Positions 51,881-61,260 of a stretch of 64,000 nt of DNA are shown here, in pieces. The stretch's first letter is position 1. Every line of letters begins with the position of its first letter. The translations under genes and the position numbers were made by a program. The notes under the pieces were generated by a model. The model was not told the DNA's origin and made no database searches. It saw only the letters and a list, made by a program, of their open reading frames with translations. Origin of the DNA: Cynocephalus volans (Eukaryota > Chordata > Mammalia > Dermoptera > Cynocephalidae); assembly GCF_027409185.1 (NCBI RefSeq), contig NC_084462.1, forward strand, positions 26,573,577 to 26,637,576. The letters are read 5' to 3'.

Positions 51881-52580
51881 TCAGGGAGAGAGGCTGACCT
51901 GGGTCTGTGCAGCATCCAGCCTGGGGACAGGAGGGGGAGATGTAGGGCTGAGGGCAGTTCTAGGTTTGGCTATGGGGACGGCGTGTTGGTATGAGGGACC
52001 TCTGGGATGTCCAGTCAGGGACAGCCAGGGGATGAGGACATGTGAGAGGCAGAGACGGGGTCGTTGGTACACACAGCAGCTGGCTGAGGCGGTAGAGGGA
52101 CGAGTGCTCAGGGAAAAGGAGCTGATGAAGAGGGGGCCCGGGATGTAACAAGGTACAGGCCCTGGATGTGAGCAACTGCCAGTGATGTGGGTTGGAGGGA
52201 CAGGTGTGGGGGGAGTTGTGAGTTTGGCTGCACCGAGCATTCATTCCAAATGGAGTTGAGGAGCAAGGCAGACCCCCACACTACCCACCTCCCAATCCTG
52301 AAGCATGTGGATGGGTTCTACCCAGGAGGGCTTCAGGGAGGAGGTGTCCTCAAGGAAGAGCAGGAAGGTGGTGAAGGGGACCTTCAGGGCCCCACCTTCT
52401 CCAGCTGGCAAAATTGCTCTGTTCTCTGAGACTCAGGGGTCAGCCCCTGTGGAGTCCCCTCTGCTCGACTGCACCCCAGCCTCATGGGGCAGGACTCTGT
52501 GGCCATCTGTGCCCCTTGCTCCAGTCTGGAGACTGGGAGAGAGGGAAGGGTCTGAGTCCACAGGATCAGCGCAAAGGCAT

Positions 52581-52658
52581 AAGGAGGTGGCATAAGTCTT
52601 TGTGGCCAGGCCATGTCTGTCAATGAAAGTGGTGCATGTGGCCTGTGGGGGACTGTGG
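52581..52658 (+). repeat. 78-bp direct repeat, copy 2
   Basis: Starts AAGGAGGTGGCATAAGTCTT and ends near GGGGGACTGTGG. The flanks outside the 78 bp do not match those of copy 1. Confidence 0.85.
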
Positions 52659-53109
52659 ACCATCAGTCCATGCTTGTCCTTCTCTGTCCTGCTCTGTGCC
52701 CGGGAGGTTGACCTCCAGAGACCACATGCTCAGACCCCCCCACCCTCTGGCTTCTGCTTAGACGTGGCCAGCATGCGATCAGAGGGCAGGAGGACAGTGA
52801 AGGTTTCCCCCGGTCCCTGCAGTGGCCTCGTCCCTTTACCTGCAGCTCCGCTCCCAGCAGGCGGACCCTGCCCCTGGCTACTGTTTCCTGGCTCTGGAAA
52901 CACCACTCCCTCCCTCCTCTCAGCCCTCAGGTCCAGGAGTGCCTGCGGCCCCATTACTGCCAGTCCTCAGCCACCTTCTCTCATTCGTCCACCTAAATCC
53001 GCCCACACCTTTGTAAACATTCTCAATTGCCCTGTGAGACAACGTGCCATCTGTTTCCTGCTGGCCTGACCCATACAGGGCGTGGGTGATGGTTTGTGGA
53101 GTTCAGGGT

Positions 53110-53230
53110 CTTAGAGGACACTCAGTTTGACATAAGGGGAAACTGAGGCCCCGAGAGTGTAAATGACCTGTCGAGGGTCACCCAGCCCCACAGTCAGGGC
53201 TCAGAACTGTTCTGAAAAGGCTATGGAGAG
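53110..53230 (-). repeat. MIR SINE fragment, minus orientation
   Basis: AAGGGGAAACTGAGGCCCCG then AGGGTCACCCAGCCCCACAG is a reversed MIR core. Confidence 0.65.
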
Positions 53231-53354
53231 GCCCAGGCTTAACTCGGCAGAGGTTGGAGGTCTGTCTGTTCCCCTCCCTGTCTCTCCCAGCCTGGTCCCC
53301 CCACAGTCACTTGAGCATTTTCCCCACAGCAGGAGCCGGATGTGTCCGCTCCGG

Positions 53355-53367
53355 CTAGTAAGCCAGT

Positions 53368-53369
<2 letters not shown>
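53355..53369 (+). repeat. Left target-site duplication of the full-length L1
   Basis: CTAGTAAGCCAGTTA, identical to 60084-60098. It adjoins the L1 poly(A) tail, seen as T33 at 53370-53402. Confidence 0.97.
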
Positions 53370-53402
<33 letters not shown>

Positions 53403-53407
<5 letters not shown>

Positions 53408-53618
53408 TATTTTGTCGATATACATTGTAGCTGATTAATGCTCCCCATCACCAAAACCTCCCTCCCTTCTCCCTCCCCCCCTCCCCCCCAACAATGTCCT
53501 TTCTGTTTGCTTGTTGTATCAACTTCAAGTAATTGTGGTTGTTATATCTTCTTCCCTCCCCCCCCCCGATTTGTGTGTGTGTGTGTGTATGTGTGTGTGT
53601 GAATTTATATATTAATGT
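53403..53618 (-). other. L1 3' untranslated region
   Basis: Between the ORF2 stop and the A tail. On the element's sense strand it has two G-rich polypurine tracts (complement of 53456-53491 and 53549-53568) and a CA repeat (complement of 53572-53601). G-rich polypurine tracts that can form G-quadruplexes are a known trait of mammalian L1 3' ends. Confidence 0.85.
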
Positions 53619-56600
53619 TTAGCTCCCTCCAATAAGTGAGAACATGTGGTATTTCTCTTTCTGTGCCTGACTTGTTTCACTTAATATAATTCTCTCAAGG
53701 TCCATCCATGTTGTTGCAAATGGCAGTATTTCATTCGTTTTTATAGCTGAGTAGTATTCCATTGTGTAGATGTACCACAATTTCCGTATCCACTCATCTG
53801 ATGATGGGCATTTGGGCTGGTTCCAACTCTTGGCTATTGTAAAGAGTGCTGCGATGAACATTGGGGAACAGGTATACCTTCGACTTGATGATTTCCATTC
53901 CTCTGGGTATATTCCCAACAGTGGGATGGCTGGGTCGTATGGTAGATCTATTTGCAATTGTTTAAGGAACCTCCATACCATTTTCCATAGAGGCTGCACC
54001 ATTTTGCAGTCCCACCAACAATGTATGAGAGTTCCTTTTTCTCCGCAGCCTCGCCAGCATTTATCGTTCATAGTCTTTTGGATTTTAGCCATCCTAACTG
54101 GGGTTAGATGGTATCTCAATGTGGTTTTGATTTGCATTTCCCGGATGCTGAGTGATGTTGAGCATTTTTTCATATGTCTGTTGGCCATTTGGATATCTTC
54201 CTTAGAGAAATGCCTACTTAGCTCTTTTGCCCATTTTTTAATTGGGTTGCTTGTTTTCTTCTTGTAAAGTTGTTTGAGTTCCTTATATATTCTGGATATT
54301 AATCCTTTGTCAGATGTATATTTTGCAAATATTTTCTCCCACTCTGTTGGTTGTCTTTTAACTCTTTTAATTGTTTCTTTTGCTGTGCAGAAGCTTTTTA
54401 GTTTGATATAATCCCATTTGTTTATTTTTCCTTTGGTTGCCCGTGCTTTTGGGGTCGTATTCATGAAGTCTGTGCCCAGTCCTATTTCCTGAAGTGTTTC
54501 CCCTATGTTTTCTTTAAGAAGTTTTATTGTCTCAGGGTGTATATTTAAATCCTTAATCCATTTTGAGTTGATTTTAGTATACGGTGAGAGGTATGGATCT
54601 AGTTTCATTCTCCTGCATATCGATATCCAGTTATCCCAACACCACTTGCTGAAGAGGCAGTCCCTTCCCCAGTGAATAGGCTTGGTGCCTTTGTCAAAGA
54701 TCAGATGGCAGTAAGTGTGTGGGTTGATTTCTGGATTCTCTATTCTATTCCATTGGTCAGTGTGTCTGTTTTTATGCCAGTACCATACTGTTTTGGTTAT
54801 TATAGCTTTGTAGTATAGCTTAAAGTCAGGTAGTGTTATGCCTCCAGCTTTATTTTTTTTGCTGAGCATTGCTTTGGCTATTCGTGGTCTTTTATTGTTC
54901 CATATAAATGTCTGAATAGTTTTTTCCATTTCTGAGAAAAATGTCTTTGGAATTTTGATGGGGATTGCATTGAATTTGTATATCACTTTGGGTAGTATGG
55001 ACATTTTCACTATGTTGATTCTTCCAATCCAAGAGCATGGAATATCTTTCCATCTTCTTGTATCCTCTCTAATTTCTCTCAGCAGTGGTTTGTAGTTCTC
55101 ATTATAGAGATTTTTCACCTCCTTGGTTAACTCAATTCCTAAGTATTTTATTTTTTTGGTGGCTATTGTAAATGGGCAGGCTTTCTTGATTTCTCCTTCT
55201 GCATGTTCACTATTGGAGAAAAGAAATGCTACTGATTTTTGTGTGTTGATTTTGTATCCTGCTACTGTGCTGAAATCATTTATCAATTCCAACAGTTTTT
55301 TTGTAGAGGTTTTAGGCTGTTCGATATATAGGATCATGTCATCTGCAAACAGGGACAGTTTGACTTCATCTTTTCCAATCTGGATGCCCTTTATTTCCTT
55401 CTCTTCTCTGATTGCTCTGGCTAGTACTTCCAACACTATGTTGAATAGGAGTGGTGAGAGTGGGCATCCTTGTCTAGTGCCTGTTCTTAAAGGAAAAGCT
55501 TTCAGCTTTTCCCCATTCAGGATGATATTGGCAGTGGGTTTGTCATATATGGCTTTAATTATGTTGAGATACTTTCCCTCTATACCTAACTTATAGAGGG
55601 TCTTTGTCAAGAATGAGTGCTGAACTTTATCAAATGCTTTTTCAGCATCTATAGAGATGATCATATGGTCCTGGTGTTTGAGTTTATTAATATGGTGTAT
55701 CACATTTATTGATTTGCGTATGTTGAACCAACCTTGCATCCCTGGGATGAATCCCACTTGATCATGATGAATAATTTTTCGTATGTGTTGCTGTATTCTG
55801 TTTGCTAGTATTTTAGTGAGGATTTTTGCATCTATATTCATCAAGGATATCGGCCTGTAGTTTTCTTTTTTGGTTATATCTTTACCTGGTTTTGGTATCA
55901 GGATGATGTTTGCTTCATAGAATGAGTTTGGGAGATTTGCGTCCGTTTCAATCTTTTGGAATAGTTTGTAAAGAATCGGTGTCAATTCCTCTTTGAATGT
56001 TTGGTAAAATTCTGCTGTGAATCCATCTGGTCCTGGGCTTTTCTTTGTTGGGAGCCTTCTGATAACAGCTTCAATCTCCTTTATTGTTATTGGTCTGTTC
56101 AAATTTTCTACGTCTTCACGGTTCAGTTTTGGGAGCTTGTGTGTGTCCAGAAATTTATCCATTTCCTCCAGATTTTCAAATTTGTTGGCGTATAGTTGTT
56201 TATAGTAGTCTCGAATGATTCCTTGTATTTCAGATGAATCAGTTGTAATATCGCCTTTTTCATTTCTAATTTTTGTTATTTGAGTCTTCTCTCTTCTTTT
56301 TTTTGTTAGCCATGCTAATGGTTTGTCAATTTTATTTATCTTTTCAAAAAACCAACTTTTTGATTCGTTGATCTTTTGAATTGTTTTTTGGTTTTCAATT
56401 TCATTCAGTTCTGCTCTGATCTTAATGATTTCTTTCCGTCTGCTAACTTTAGGATTGGATTGTTCTTGTTTTTCTAGTTCTTTAAGGTGAAGTGTTAGGT
56501 TGTTCACTTGCCATCTTTCCATTCTTCTGAAGTGAGCATTTAATGCAATAAATTTTCCCCTCAATACTGCTTTTGCAGTATCCCACAGGTTTTGGTATGA

Positions 56601-57446
56601 TGTATCATTGTTTTCATTAGTTTCAATAAACTTTTTGATTTCCTGCTTGATTTCTTCTTGGACCCATATGTCATTAAGTAGAATGCTGTTTAATTTCCAT
56701 GTGTTTGCATAGTTTCCAGAGTTTTGTTTGTTATTAATTTCTAGTTTTAATCCATTGTGGTCTGAGAAGATACATGGGATAATTCCAATTTTTTTGAATT
56801 TATTGAGACTTGATTTGTGACCTAATATGTGATCTATCCTGGAGAATGATCCATGTGCTGATGAGAAGAATGAATATTCTGAGGTTGTTGGGTGGAATGT
56901 TCTGTAGATATCTGCCAATTCCAATTGGTCTAGAGTCTTGTTTAGATCTTGTGTTTCTCTACTGATTCTTTGCCTAGATGATCTGTCTAATATTGACAGT
57001 GGAGTGTTCAGGTCCCCTGCTATTATGGTATTAGTGTCTATTTCCTTCTTTAGGTCTAATAGAGTTTGTTTTATAAATCTGGCTGCTCCAACATTGGGTG
57101 CGTACATATTTATGATTGTTATATCTTCTTGATGGATCAGTCCTTTTATCATTAAGTAGTGTCCCTCATTGTCTCTTTTTATGGTTTTTAGTTTAAAGTC
57201 TATTTTGTCAGATATAAGAATAGCCACTCCTGCTCGTTTTTCTTTTCTGTTTGCATGGTAAATCTTTTTCCATCCTTTCACTCTTAGTCTGTGTGAATCT
57301 TTATGGGTGAGGTGGGTCTCTTGTAGGCAGCATATAGTTGGGTCCTGCTTTTTGATCCAGTCAGCCAGTCTGTGTCTTTTAATTGGGGAATTTAAGCCTT
57401 TAACATTAAGAGTTGTTATTGAAAGGTGTTGATTTATTCCTAGCAT
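53619..57446 (-). CDS. L1 ORF2 protein, endonuclease and reverse transcriptase, intact frame
   Basis: This 1275-codon frame has the same length as human L1 ORF2p. The protein nicks target DNA and copies its own RNA at the nick. The N-terminal APE-like endonuclease shows LNVKGLNS (N14), CLQETHLT (catalytic Glu), [15 protein letters not shown] and SDHNGLK (Asp-His pair). The reverse transcriptase has [48 protein letters not shown] and the catalytic FADDMILY box near residue 700. The C-terminal cysteine region is [18 protein letters not shown], a complete C-x3-C-x7-H-x4-C motif. The frame ends IFSLIGGN-like as MFSLIGGS. All key residues I can check are present and there is no internal stop. Activity itself is not shown by sequence. 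Confidence 0.97.
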   Translation of the reverse strand: MLGINQHLSITTLNVKGLNSPIKRHRLADWIKKQDPTICCLQETHLTHKDSHRLRVKGWKKIYHANRKEKRAGVAILISDKIDFKLKTIKRDNEGHYLMIKGLIHQEDITIINMYAPNVGAARFIKQTLLDLKKEIDTNTIIAGDLNTPLSILDRSSRQRISRETQDLNKTLDQLELADIYRTFHPTTSEYSFFSSAHGSFSRIDHILGHKSSLNKFKKIGIIPCIFSDHNGLKLEINNKQNSGNYANTWKLNSILLNDIWVQEEIKQEIKKFIETNENNDTSYQNLWDTAKAVLRGKFIALNAHFRRMERWQVNNLTLHLKELEKQEQSNPKVSRRKEIIKIRAELNEIENQKTIQKINESKSWFFEKINKIDKPLAWLTKKRREKTQITKIRNEKGDITTDSSEIQGIIRDYYKQLYANKFENLEEMDKFLDTHKLPKLNREDVENLNRPITIKEIEAVIRRLPTKKSPGPDGFTAEFYQTFKEELTPILYKLFQKIETDANLPNSFYEANIILIPKPGKDITKKENYRPISLMNIDAKILTKILANRIQQHIRKIIHHDQVGFIPGMQGWFNIRKSINVIHHINKLKHQDHMIISIDAEKAFDKVQHSFLTKTLYKLGIEGKYLNIIKAIYDKPTANIILNGEKLKAFPLRTGTRQGCPLSPLLFNIVLEVLARAIREEKEIKGIQIGKDEVKLSLFADDMILYIEQPKTSTKKLLELINDFSTVAGYKINTQKSVAFLFSNSEHAEGEIKKACPFTIATKKIKYLGIELTKEVKNLYNENYKPLLREIREDTRRWKDIPCSWIGRINIVKMSILPKVIYKFNAIPIKIPKTFFSEMEKTIQTFIWNNKRPRIAKAMLSKKNKAGGITLPDFKLYYKAIITKTVWYWHKNRHTDQWNRIENPEINPHTYCHLIFDKGTKPIHWGRDCLFSKWCWDNWISICRRMKLDPYLSPYTKINSKWIKDLNIHPETIKLLKENIGETLQEIGLGTDFMNTTPKARATKGKINKWDYIKLKSFCTAKETIKRVKRQPTEWEKIFAKYTSDKGLISRIYKELKQLYKKKTSNPIKKWAKELSRHFSKEDIQMANRHMKKCSTSLSIREMQIKTTLRYHLTPVRMAKIQKTMNDKCWRGCGEKGTLIHCWWDCKMVQPLWKMVWRFLKQLQIDLPYDPAIPLLGIYPEEWKSSSRRYTCSPMFIAALFTIAKSWNQPKCPSSDEWIRKLWYIYTMEYYSAIKTNEILPFATTWMDLERIILSETSQAQKEKYHMFSLIGGS

Positions 57447-57633
57447 TTTATTGGTTGTTTGGTTGTCTTAGGTGTCTTTTGTTCCTTGCTTTCTGATTTA
57501 CTGTTTGGTTTCTTTGTTTGTTGGTTCCTTAGGTTGTAGATAGTGTTTTTGTTAGCTTGTTTTCTCTTCATGAATGCCATTTTTATTGTACTAGCGGGTT
57601 TAGATTTTTCTTAGGTTTTTATGGCAGTGGTAG

Positions 57634-58613
57634 TTATTTTTCGGGAACCAAACCCAGTACTCCCTTGAGGATTTCTTGTAAGGGTGGTCTTGTGGTAGTG
57701 AACTCCCGCAGTTTTTGTTTGTCTGAGAAATATACTATTTGCCCCTCATTTCGGAAGGATAGCCTTGCAGGGTAGAGTATTCTTGGCTGGCAATCTTTGT
57801 CTTTTAGTATTTTGAAAATATCATCCCATTCCTTTCTAGCTTTTAGGGTTTGTGATGAGAAGTCTGATGTTAACCTGATTGGGGCTCCCTTATAGGTGAT
57901 TTGACGCTTCTCTCTTGCAGCTTTTAAGATTCTCTCTTTGTCTCTGAGTTTTGCCAATTTGACTATGACATGTCTTGGAGAAGGCCTTTTTGGGTTGAAG
58001 CTTCCTGGATCTGAAGATTTGTGATTTTTCCTATACCTGGGAAGTTTTCTGCCACTATTTTGTTGAATATGTTTTCAATGGAATCTCCATTTTCCTCCCC
58101 TTCTGGAATACCCATGACTCGGATATTTGAGCGCTTGAGGTTGTCTGATATCTCTCTCAGATTTTCTTCCATGTCCTTGATTCTTTTTTCTTTCTTTTTG
58201 TCTGCTTGTGTTATTTCAAACAGCCCATCTTCAAGTTCAGAGGTTCTCTCTTCAACTTCGACAAGCCTGCTGGTTAAACTCTCCGTTGTGTTTTTTATTT
58301 CGCTGAATAATTTCTTCAGTTCAGTAAGTTCTGCTACATTTTTTTTCAGGACATTGATTTCCTTGTATATTTCCTCTTTCAGATCCTGTATACTTTTCCT
58401 CATTTCATCATGATGTCTAGCTGAGTTTTCTTGTATCTCATTCAGTTTCCTTAGAATTATCACTCGAAATTCCTTGTCAGTTATTTCAAGGGCTTCTTGT
58501 TCTATAGGATCTAGAGTATGAGATTTATTAACTTTTGGTGGTGTACTTTCTTGATTTTTTGTATTTCTGGTGTCTTTTTTTTGGTGTTTATTCATTGTGG
58601 CAGGGGGTTTCAC
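57634..58613 (-). pseudogene. L1 ORF1, RNA-binding protein, frameshifted
   Basis: ORF1p is the trimeric nucleic-acid chaperone of L1. The first frame (58613-57963) holds the N-terminus, a coiled coil rich in heptads (ELKKLFSEIKNTTESLTSRL and VEVEERTSELEDGL) and the RRM start (NIRVMGIPEGEENGDSIENI). The second frame (downstream of about 57994 to 57634) continues the family order with the RHVIVKLAKLRDKERILKAA block and a C-terminal domain through QILYPARLSF-like sequence, here RILYPARLSFRNEGQIVY, then QEILKGVLG. A small out-of-frame loss near 57990-58005, after QIQEAS, separates them. The rest is well kept, so the break looks recent or may be an assembly error. Confidence 0.9.
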
Positions 58614-60083
58614 AGTCCACCGGTTTGAGACTAATGACTAACTAGGATGTTGCTGTGGTTGCTAATTTGGTATGGCTCCCGCCGTGTCTGCTCAGTTGGC
58701 CTCTAGTGTCTTGTGTGTGTGGTTGCCTCGGGTCTTGGGCTTCTCCGGGGATCCACCTTTCTGGTCAGCTTGTACTCTGCTGGGCTGGTGGATCACGTAC
58801 CACAGGGTGTGTGATCTCTGTTGAGCTTTCACTTTCTGTACAGGACTTCTCCCCGTTCCGTGTGCTCTGGCCCAGGCTGTTAGATCGTGCAGTGGCGACC
58901 CCACCGGGTGTGTGGTTTCTGTCGAGTCTCCCCCCTCTGTGCACACTGTGCTGGGCTGGGGCGTGTCTTCTGCACCCCTCGTCTATCAGCTGGGCCTTCA
59001 AGACCCTGCTCAGCACCGCCTCGCCCAGGAAGTCTATCAGGTTTCTGCTAGGCACAGACAACCGGTCTCTCTGGGTGCCTTTGTAGCACTGTGTAGATCT
59101 TTCTCAGGTCTTGTTCACCTTTGTATCCCCCCGGTATAAACCGAGTCTAGTGCCTGCCTGCAGCCTGCTCTCCGGCAGGTTCAAGCGGACCTGGGAACTC
59201 TCCTACCACACTATTCCCAACCAGAAATTCGTTAGGCTTTTTTCCAAACTGGTGGTCGCAGAGATGTTATCTGCCTCCCAGTAACAGGAAGTTTACCGGG
59301 GCCGGAGTCCAGGGTGTGGTGGAGTGACAGTCGGCCCGCCCGTACTTTCTAGCCCTCCCAACACTGGTCGGGACGCCCCACACCCCCAGCCCCGCCAGAG
59401 AACCGCGGAGGGAGTGGGAGAGGAGACCGGCCCGCAGGGTCCGGAAAGCCCCGCGCCAGGCCAAGCAAATGGGCTCAGTGATGGCCGAGCAGGGCGGAGC
59501 TGCCCGCACCTGGGAAAATGGAGGCAGCACCGGGGCAGTGAGTGGCCTGGTGGTGCAGGCGGGAGCCGCGTGGGCCAGGGATCACTCACAGTGCTGTGCC
59601 AGGTCGGGCGCTCGCTCTGTCTCTGGTTTGTTGCCTTCCGTGTTCTCGGCGCTGCCGCCTCGGGCTGTTCAGTCGCGGCGCCGCTCGGGCGCTCCCAGGA
59701 ATCTTCTTTAATGCCGGCCTGAAACCTCGAATCCTGAATAGGGCAGCTGGCCGCCTTCAGTGCGGCCCCAGCCTCCGGGATCCTGGCTGCATCCACAGCA
59801 GCCCTGGCGCCGTGTTCCCTGTTTCAAGACTCGCTTTTGCAGCTAAGAATCAGTTCTTTTCCTGCTCCACACTTCAAAGCTGTTGCCTGTAAATGAGGCA
59901 GCCTCTCCTGCCGGGGGCAAAGTGGCGTTGAGCCCCCACGACCGGCCAGCAGCAGCAGTCCTCCCTTAAGAGATGGCCAGAGGAAGGTCCACAAGTTTCC
60001 CGGCTGCCTGAGGCCCAGTGGCCACCTTTTCCACCTCAGCTACTCGGCGCCAGCCGCCGCAGCCGCCGCCATCTTGAAAACCC
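58614..60083 (-). promoter_or_regulatory. L1 5' untranslated region and internal promoter
   Basis: About 1.47 kb upstream of ORF1, GC- and CpG-rich, especially at 59.3-60.08 kb. The first transcribed bases on the minus strand include TTCAAGATGGCGGCGGC (complement of about 60063-60079), a good YY1 site. In human L1 a YY1 site at the same place sets the start of transcription. Between 58805 and about 59010 a unit of roughly 101 bp is repeated, with GGGTGTGTG at 58805 and 58906. Confidence 0.85.
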
Positions 60084-60098
60084 CTAGTAAGCCAGTTA
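60084..60098 (+). repeat. Right target-site duplication of the full-length L1
   Basis: CTAGTAAGCCAGTTA, identical to 53355-53369. It marks the 5' junction of the element, so the insertion is not truncated. Confidence 0.97.
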
Positions 60099-61085
60099 GA
60101 GCCGTTTGCACCTCCCAGAGGCAGGCATCTGGGAACCCAACCAGCATCCTCTCTCCCCGACCTCCTGCCCCAGAGGTGAGGCCCCTCTGTGCGGCACGGG
60201 GTGTCTGCTGGCCTCCCCTCCATCCCTAACCCATGTCCCTCTGCTCTAGCTGCTCCCAACCTGCCCACCAGCAACACGTGGTTGCTGCTGCCCAGGCATC
60301 CTTCCAATGAGATACCCACCTGGCACAGGTGTCCTGCTGCTGCTCTAAAGCCACACCACCCCAGGAAACCTCCTCTGAAGCCTCCAACAGTCCCTCTCTC
60401 TGTACATGGCAGTATCGCTGTCCTTCCACTACAGTAGTGGACACCTTGAGGACAACCTCACCCCTTAGGGCCTGGCCCAGAGCAGGGCTGATGATGCCAG
60501 ATGCTGGGCGTCCTGGATTAGGTTTGGGGCTGGGGTCTGCTTGAGGCTGAGTCCACAGCTTCATACACAATTCCTGCCCCAGCGTGGGCCGCCCCACCCG
60601 GAAGTGTGGACGGGGTGGGTGGGAAGTTTAGAGGCTGCACCTCCAGAGAGGAACTGGAGGAAGGGGAGGCAGATGGCTCTAAGCCCTCCAGCCAGGAGGA
60701 AAGGAAGCTGCAGAGGGGCCATGGGAGAGGGTGCTGGGGTGGGACAGACAGCGAGTGCCGGGCATGCAGCCCCGGGGTCTCTGGGTAAAGGGGGCTGACT
60801 GGGCATGGCAGGGTGAGCACCCCTCACAGACCCACAGTCTTCACAGCTTACAAGGCACGTTCACCTCGGTTTAGCCTCATTGTGGCCCGGGAGGCCCATG
60901 TTAACCATCCTCATTTGACAGATAGGGACGTTGTGGCTGGAAGGAGGCTGGTCCTGCTCCAGGTGACTTAGCTGGCTGGGGTCCCCGAGCCTCACCCCTG
61001 GTCCTGCATCCCCCTGAGGACCTCCCAAAGGAGCTGGGGGTGGGGGTGCAGGAAAAGCACCCAGGTGTACAATGTCACAGAAAAG
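60099..61085. other. Short intergenic region downstream of UPK3BL1
   Basis: Between the L1 and the UPK3BL1 3' end. A reversed MIR-like segment is visible at about 60845-60960 (CTCATTTGACAGATAGGGAC). Nothing else is recognised. Confidence 0.5.
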
Positions 61086-61104
61086 CAGAGAGACGTTGGG
61101 GACA

Positions 61105-61110
61105 TTTATT
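61105..61110 (-). terminator. Polyadenylation signal of UPK3BL1
   Basis: AATAAA on the minus strand, about 150 bp beyond the UPK3BL1 stop codon. It is the first canonical signal downstream. Cleavage would be expected at about 61080-61095. Confidence 0.7.
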
Positions 61111-61260
61111 TCAAGCTTTGGGCTAAGGACACCCCTTCCCACCCTTATTTGGAAATAATCTCTCTCAGAGCTCCAAAAGCTTCAGGGAGTGCCACAGGCC
61201 AGGTTCTGCAGCCTGGACCAGGGAGGAGGCTGAGGGGCGGATGGGGCCCCCTGGAGCCTC

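Larger units (their letters stand above)
50385..53354. other. Intergenic region between MER2 and the L1
   Basis: No gene is recognised. GA-rich simple sequence (AGAGAGA/ACAGAG) lies at about 50770-50860 and GAATGAATGA at 51361-51400. A 78-bp direct repeat occurs at 51803-51880 and 52581-52658. A reversed MIR lies near 53110-53230. Confidence 0.55.
53370..60083 (-). mobile_element. Full-length L1 LINE, young-looking
   Basis: A 6.7-kb L1 on the minus strand, bounded by a perfect 15-bp target duplication and ending in an uninterrupted 33-base A tail. Order on its sense strand: 5' untranslated region (60083 to about 58614), ORF1 (58613-57634, one frameshift), an inter-ORF spacer of about 190 bp, ORF2 (57446-53619, open) and a 3' untranslated region with G-rich polypurine tracts and a GT/CA repeat. 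The element begins with an AAGATGGCGGC motif. A long open ORF2, perfect duplication and pure tail suggest a recent insertion. Subfamily is unknown; a lineage-specific L1 of the source species is likely. Confidence 0.96.
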
